From positions 5,262,001 to 5,326,000 of the forward strand of contig NZ_CP146101.1 of assembly GCF_037023745.1 (NCBI RefSeq): a DNA stretch of 64,000 bases. The letters run 5' to 3'. Under the pieces are notes generated by a model, which saw only the letters and a list, made by a program, of their open reading frames with translations, was not told the origin of the DNA and ran no database searches. The first letter of the stretch is position 1; each line of letters opens with the position of its first letter. This DNA is from Streptomyces sp. SCSIO 30461 (GTDB taxonomy: Bacteria; Actinomycetota; Actinomycetes; Streptomycetales; Streptomycetaceae). Position numbers and translations under genes: made by a program. Positions 61,210 to 64,000 of this stretch are shown one piece after another.

Positions 61210-63051
61210 TCACACTCCTCTGGAAGCGGTGTGCCTGGCCAGCGCCAGGGTGTCCAGCTGGCCGAGTACCTCGATGGTCAACGCGTAGGCCGTGCCCGGC
61301 TGTTCTTCGATGATCTCGCGGGCCCGCCGCAGTTTGACCTCGATGCCCTTCAGTGTGATGCCTCGGGAGCCTTCGGCGACCGAAGTCGGTTCCAGCTGTT
61401 CGCTGCCGAGGAGGTGGGTGGCTTCGCTGAGCAGATCACCGGCGAGTACGGAGAGGTCGGCGCTGCGGATCGGCGACTGGGTGTAGAGCTGGCGCGCGGC
61501 GACCATGCACTCGGTGACACGCTCGGTGATGTTCCAGGAGAGCGGCCCGATGCGCTCCGGTGAATCGGGGTAGACGGAGCGGACGTTGTCCCAGAGACCT
61601 GCGCCTTCTCCGACCCGCAGCCGACGCTGCCACACATGGTCGAAGATACGTTCACCCAGCCGTAGCAGGCGGTCGTGCGAGGACACGTTCCGGGACAGGG
61701 CGCACAACTGGATGGTGCGCTTGAGCAGCTGCGCGGAGAAGTCGGTCATGTTCCACTGCATGGGCGGCCCGAGGGTCTCGCTGCCTTGCAGGGGCAGTTC
61801 GATGCCGGGGTTGTGGAGCGTGATCGCCCGGTCCCGCTGGGTCATCCGGCTGGTGACGCGGCCCCGCTCGGCGAGGCGTTCCATGATCGTGACGGTGCGG
61901 GTCAGGTCGTCGTCCGTGGCGCGCCTGCGGATCAGGTCGTACACGAGGATGGCGGCCACACAGAGCGAGAAGTACTCCGATTCCAGCCGCTGTCCCGTGG
62001 TGCGCCAGGGGATGTCCTCCAGCGGCCAGGGGCCTTCTCCGAAGCGGGCGATGGCCGACCAGTACTGCTGAGTGATCTCCCACCGCAGTCTCAGGGCCTC
62101 GGCGAGCCGCTGCTGTTCCTGGTTGAGCAGGCCGAGGGTGAGGGTGCGCTCGGAGAAGAGGTCCTGGATGCCGTCGAGGGCGACCACGGTGAAGTAGAGG
62201 TACGGGATGGGCTTGGCGACACCCGAGGGCTGCGGGCCGATCGGCTCGCTGGTGTCCACGACGGGCGCATCCTGCACCAGGCCCCATGCCCAGCCGCACT
62301 CGAAGAGCTGGTTCTCGTCGTTGAGGCCGTCGGCGATGTCGACACCGAGCACGAACTGGTCGCGCAGGACGGCGCGCAGGGACTTGAAGCGGCGCTGGAA
62401 CTGCTGGATGACGATCCGGTCCGAGACCTGGTCCTGACCGATGAGCCGGCAGAGTGTGCGGCCCTGTGGAGCGTCGGCGTCGAAGACATTGATGGTGAAG
62501 GAGCGCAGCAGGCTGACCATCGCGGCGGTGAGCCGTGCCTCGGTGGCCGATCTGAGTTCATCGGCGAGCGCCCGCACTTCGGCACGCCGGGGTTTACTGA
62601 GGTAGACCTTGAGGAAGCCGAGGGTGGCGAGGGACAGCGTGATCGACATGGAGAAGGAGTCGACTACTCCCAACTCCCTTTGTTCTTTGGTGAGTTCACG
62701 CTCGGCATCACCGGACGCATAGTAGTGGCCACCCGCGAAACTGGGTTGCTTGTCACCCGATGTGTGGGTGCGCATGAATTCCACGAGCGCCGTCAGGAGC
62801 TTTCCGGGGATCTCCAGTCGGCCGCCGACGTCCTTGAGCGCGTCCTGTACGTCGCGGTCCGTTGTGTCCGGATCATCCAGGCGGAACGCCGGGATCTCGG
62901 TAGCGGGATACATCAGGCAGAGCAGGCGCTCGGCGTCCGCGACACTGCTGCGCCCACCCCATTCACCCCAGTCCCATTCACCGTCCTGGAACGAGTGGCG
63001 CGCAATGGCCCGCCAGATATCGAGCAGTTGCTGGCGTGGCTTGATCTGCAT
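61210..63051 (-). CDS. SCO2524-family protein, large unknown
   Basis: A 613-residue, largely helical soluble protein. WDWGEWGGRSSVADAERLLC near the N-terminus, followed by LMYPATEIPAF, and later LESEYFSLCVAAILVYDLIR with RAREIIEEQPGTAYALTIEV, match from memory the SCO2524 family. The remainder is helix-rich with few glycines, like a scaffold or all-alpha NTP-independent protein. No nuclease, protease or NTPase motif is visible. The ATG at 63051 has GAGGGGTATGGGGG directly upstream. A perfect 12-bp palindrome sits in the 102-base gap before it, so it may have its own promoter. Confidence 0.72.
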   Translation of the reverse strand: MQIKPRQQLLDIWRAIARHSFQDGEWDWGEWGGRSSVADAERLLCLMYPATEIPAFRLDDPDTTDRDVQDALKDVGGRLEIPGKLLTALVEFMRTHTSGDKQPSFAGGHYYASGDAERELTKEQRELGVVDSFSMSITLSLATLGFLKVYLSKPRRAEVRALADELRSATEARLTAAMVSLLRSFTINVFDADAPQGRTLCRLIGQDQVSDRIVIQQFQRRFKSLRAVLRDQFVLGVDIADGLNDENQLFECGWAWGLVQDAPVVDTSEPIGPQPSGVAKPIPYLYFTVVALDGIQDLFSERTLTLGLLNQEQQRLAEALRLRWEITQQYWSAIARFGEGPWPLEDIPWRTTGQRLESEYFSLCVAAILVYDLIRRRATDDDLTRTVTIMERLAERGRVTSRMTQRDRAITLHNPGIELPLQGSETLGPPMQWNMTDFSAQLLKRTIQLCALSRNVSSHDRLLRLGERIFDHVWQRRLRVGEGAGLWDNVRSVYPDSPERIGPLSWNITERVTECMVAARQLYTQSPIRSADLSVLAGDLLSEATHLLGSEQLEPTSVAEGSRGITLKGIEVKLRRAREIIEEQPGTAYALTIEVLGQLDTLALARHTASRGV

Positions 63052-63130
63052 CCCCCATACCCCTCGTACTGACGCCCTGCAGCGTGAAGTAAGTCATTCG
63101 CCCGTCAGGATCGATGTCATTCGGCAGCCA

Positions 63131-63142
63131 TATGACGTCATA
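63131..63142. promoter_or_regulatory. Perfect palindrome TATGACGTCATA between the SCO2525- and SCO2524-family genes
   Basis: A 12-bp perfect palindrome lies 80 bases upstream of the SCO2524-family start, in a locally AT-rich gap. It is a candidate operator for an internal promoter; nothing else in the window shares it that I noticed. Confidence 0.45.
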
Positions 63143-63153
63143 CCGTCGTGCGA

Positions 63154-63945
63154 CTATGCGGAATTACGCTTTCCGCAGGCCACGATCATTCCTTCGTAGC
63201 CGACCCGGAGCGGATCCCCTGGAATTCCGATGGAGGAAACCTGGACATCGCCTTCCGTGAAGGGCGCCAAACTGTCCCGCACATCATTCGCATCGACGCT
63301 GCACGCGGGGAAGAACTCGTCACCCACCGAGTAACCCTGCGAGCCCTCCATGAAGGCGGCGGCGTAGGGGGCACCGGGCGTCAGGCACTCGGCGAAGCGC
63401 TGCACGCCCTCCCGGAACTCCTCGATCGAGGTGGACATCGACTCGGCCACGAAGAACATCGTTCCGATGCCCCAGCGCCGCTCGGGCAGATGGAAGAGGT
63501 TGCCCTGCTTGACGTGGGCGGCAAGCCGCAGCGCCGGGCGCGGGTCATCAACGGCCGCGTAGGGCCTCCGCTCGGACAGTACGTCCCAGAACGCGTCCCA
63601 GTTGGCGTCGTAGCGGGGGATCTGGCGTTCCAGCCACTGGACGTTGGTCTCGGCTCGTTCGAACAGGGTCATCACGCCGCACCACGGGAGCAGGGTGAGG
63701 GCGGGGTACAGATTGGCACCCGAGCCGACGTCAATGCCCGAATCAGGACGCTCCGGGTTTCGCTGGAAGTGCTCACAGAAGTAATCGCGGACGATACGAA
63801 TGATCTGCTCGTCATCGGGACGCAGCTCACGATAGTTATGATCAACATACGCGTCGGAGTCGAACGAGTTCCAGTTGGCCTCGTCGTTGAGCTCCGCTTT
63901 CCCGGACTCGCGGATCTCCGGACGGTCAGTCGGTTTCAGAACCAT
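63154..63945 (-). CDS. SCO2525-family SAM-dependent methyltransferase
   Basis: A 263-residue methyltransferase. IDVGSGANLYPALTLLPW is motif I (71-76 is DVGSG-like), with LFERAETNVQWLERQ as the acidic strand 2 region. The layout recalls the NNMT/PNMT small-molecule methyltransferases. FDSDAYVDHNYRELRPDDEQ is the family's N-terminal signature. The ATG at 63945 opens there; a GTG at 63984 would add 13 hydrophobic/aromatic residues with no better ribosome site. It is the first gene of the minus-strand run in this window; what lies upstream is cut off. The target could be a small molecule or a partner protein. Confidence 0.75.
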   Translation of the reverse strand: MVLKPTDRPEIRESGKAELNDEANWNSFDSDAYVDHNYRELRPDDEQIIRIVRDYFCEHFQRNPERPDSGIDVGSGANLYPALTLLPWCGVMTLFERAETNVQWLERQIPRYDANWDAFWDVLSERRPYAAVDDPRPALRLAAHVKQGNLFHLPERRWGIGTMFFVAESMSTSIEEFREGVQRFAECLTPGAPYAAAFMEGSQGYSVGDEFFPACSVDANDVRDSLAPFTEGDVQVSSIGIPGDPLRVGYEGMIVACGKRNSA

Positions 63946-64000
63946 CTTCCAATGGTAATGGAAAAACACCGTCAGGTCCCGCACTGCACAAGACTTCCGA

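Overview
The window is a piece of an actinobacterial chromosome, almost certainly Streptomyces. The base composition is very GC-rich, many genes start with GTG or TTG, and neighbouring genes are often coupled by GTGA/ATGA overlaps. A mycothiol-dependent dehydrogenase, a Pls-type membrane peptide synthetase and several Streptomyces-typical secreted hydrolases fit this. I see no tRNA, rRNA, IS element or CRISPR array. The left edge cuts an RluA-type pseudouridine synthase; the right edge lies just upstream of the last gene.

Region 1 (1-12752) is general metabolism and transport: S-(hydroxymethyl)mycothiol dehydrogenase, two APC-type permeases, gluconokinase, a sulfite-oxidase-fold molybdoenzyme with its membrane cytochrome b, an FAD-dependent dehydrogenase, a Nudix hydrolase, two coupled DUF202 membrane proteins and a quinone-oxidoreductase-like enzyme.

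Region 2 (12939-30019) is rich in acyl-CoA and alcohol catabolism. It holds three TetR regulators, each accompanied by its own recurring palindrome: (A) ACCGACCGGTCGGT before a phosphotransferase/acyl-CoA dehydrogenase pair, with a degenerate copy before an SDR-TetR pair; (B) CTAAGC-N4-GCTTAG before a MaoC hydratase and before the TetR gene itself; (C) AACTA-N7-TAGTT between an acyl-CoA dehydrogenase and its divergent TetR, and again 3.5 kb away before an aldehyde dehydrogenase. A large secreted penicillin-acylase-family enzyme and a decayed RNA-ligase remnant sit among them.

Region 3 (30108-41526) has homogentisate dioxygenase with a 12-bp-arm palindrome at its promoter, a GntR regulator coupled to a free-standing type-ISP specificity-domain protein, a CoA transferase, and a 1328-residue Pls-family synthetase followed by an M1 metallopeptidase. 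The last pair looks like a cationic homopoly(amino acid) synthesis/degradation unit.

Region 4 (41801-57067) has a translationally coupled DUF4331-TPR-nickel/cobalt permease operon, a Ser/Thr kinase, a secreted SGNH hydrolase, and a glycosyltransferase-glycosyltransferase-deacetylase operon behind an AT-richer leader. It continues with a small GntR, a double-GNAT protein, a DUF402 protein, a methyltransferase-Nudix fusion, a deleted and frameshifted S. griseus-trypsin-like gene, and a secreted lipase.

Region 5 (57338-63945) is a compact minus-strand run of the SCO2521 to SCO2525 families: a methyltransferase, a large unknown protein, a ParA-like P-loop protein with an altered Walker A, and two more unknowns, followed by an extra membrane protein. 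It ends in a strong hairpin. To my knowledge this conserved module has no assigned function, and it is the best candidate for an undescribed system here.
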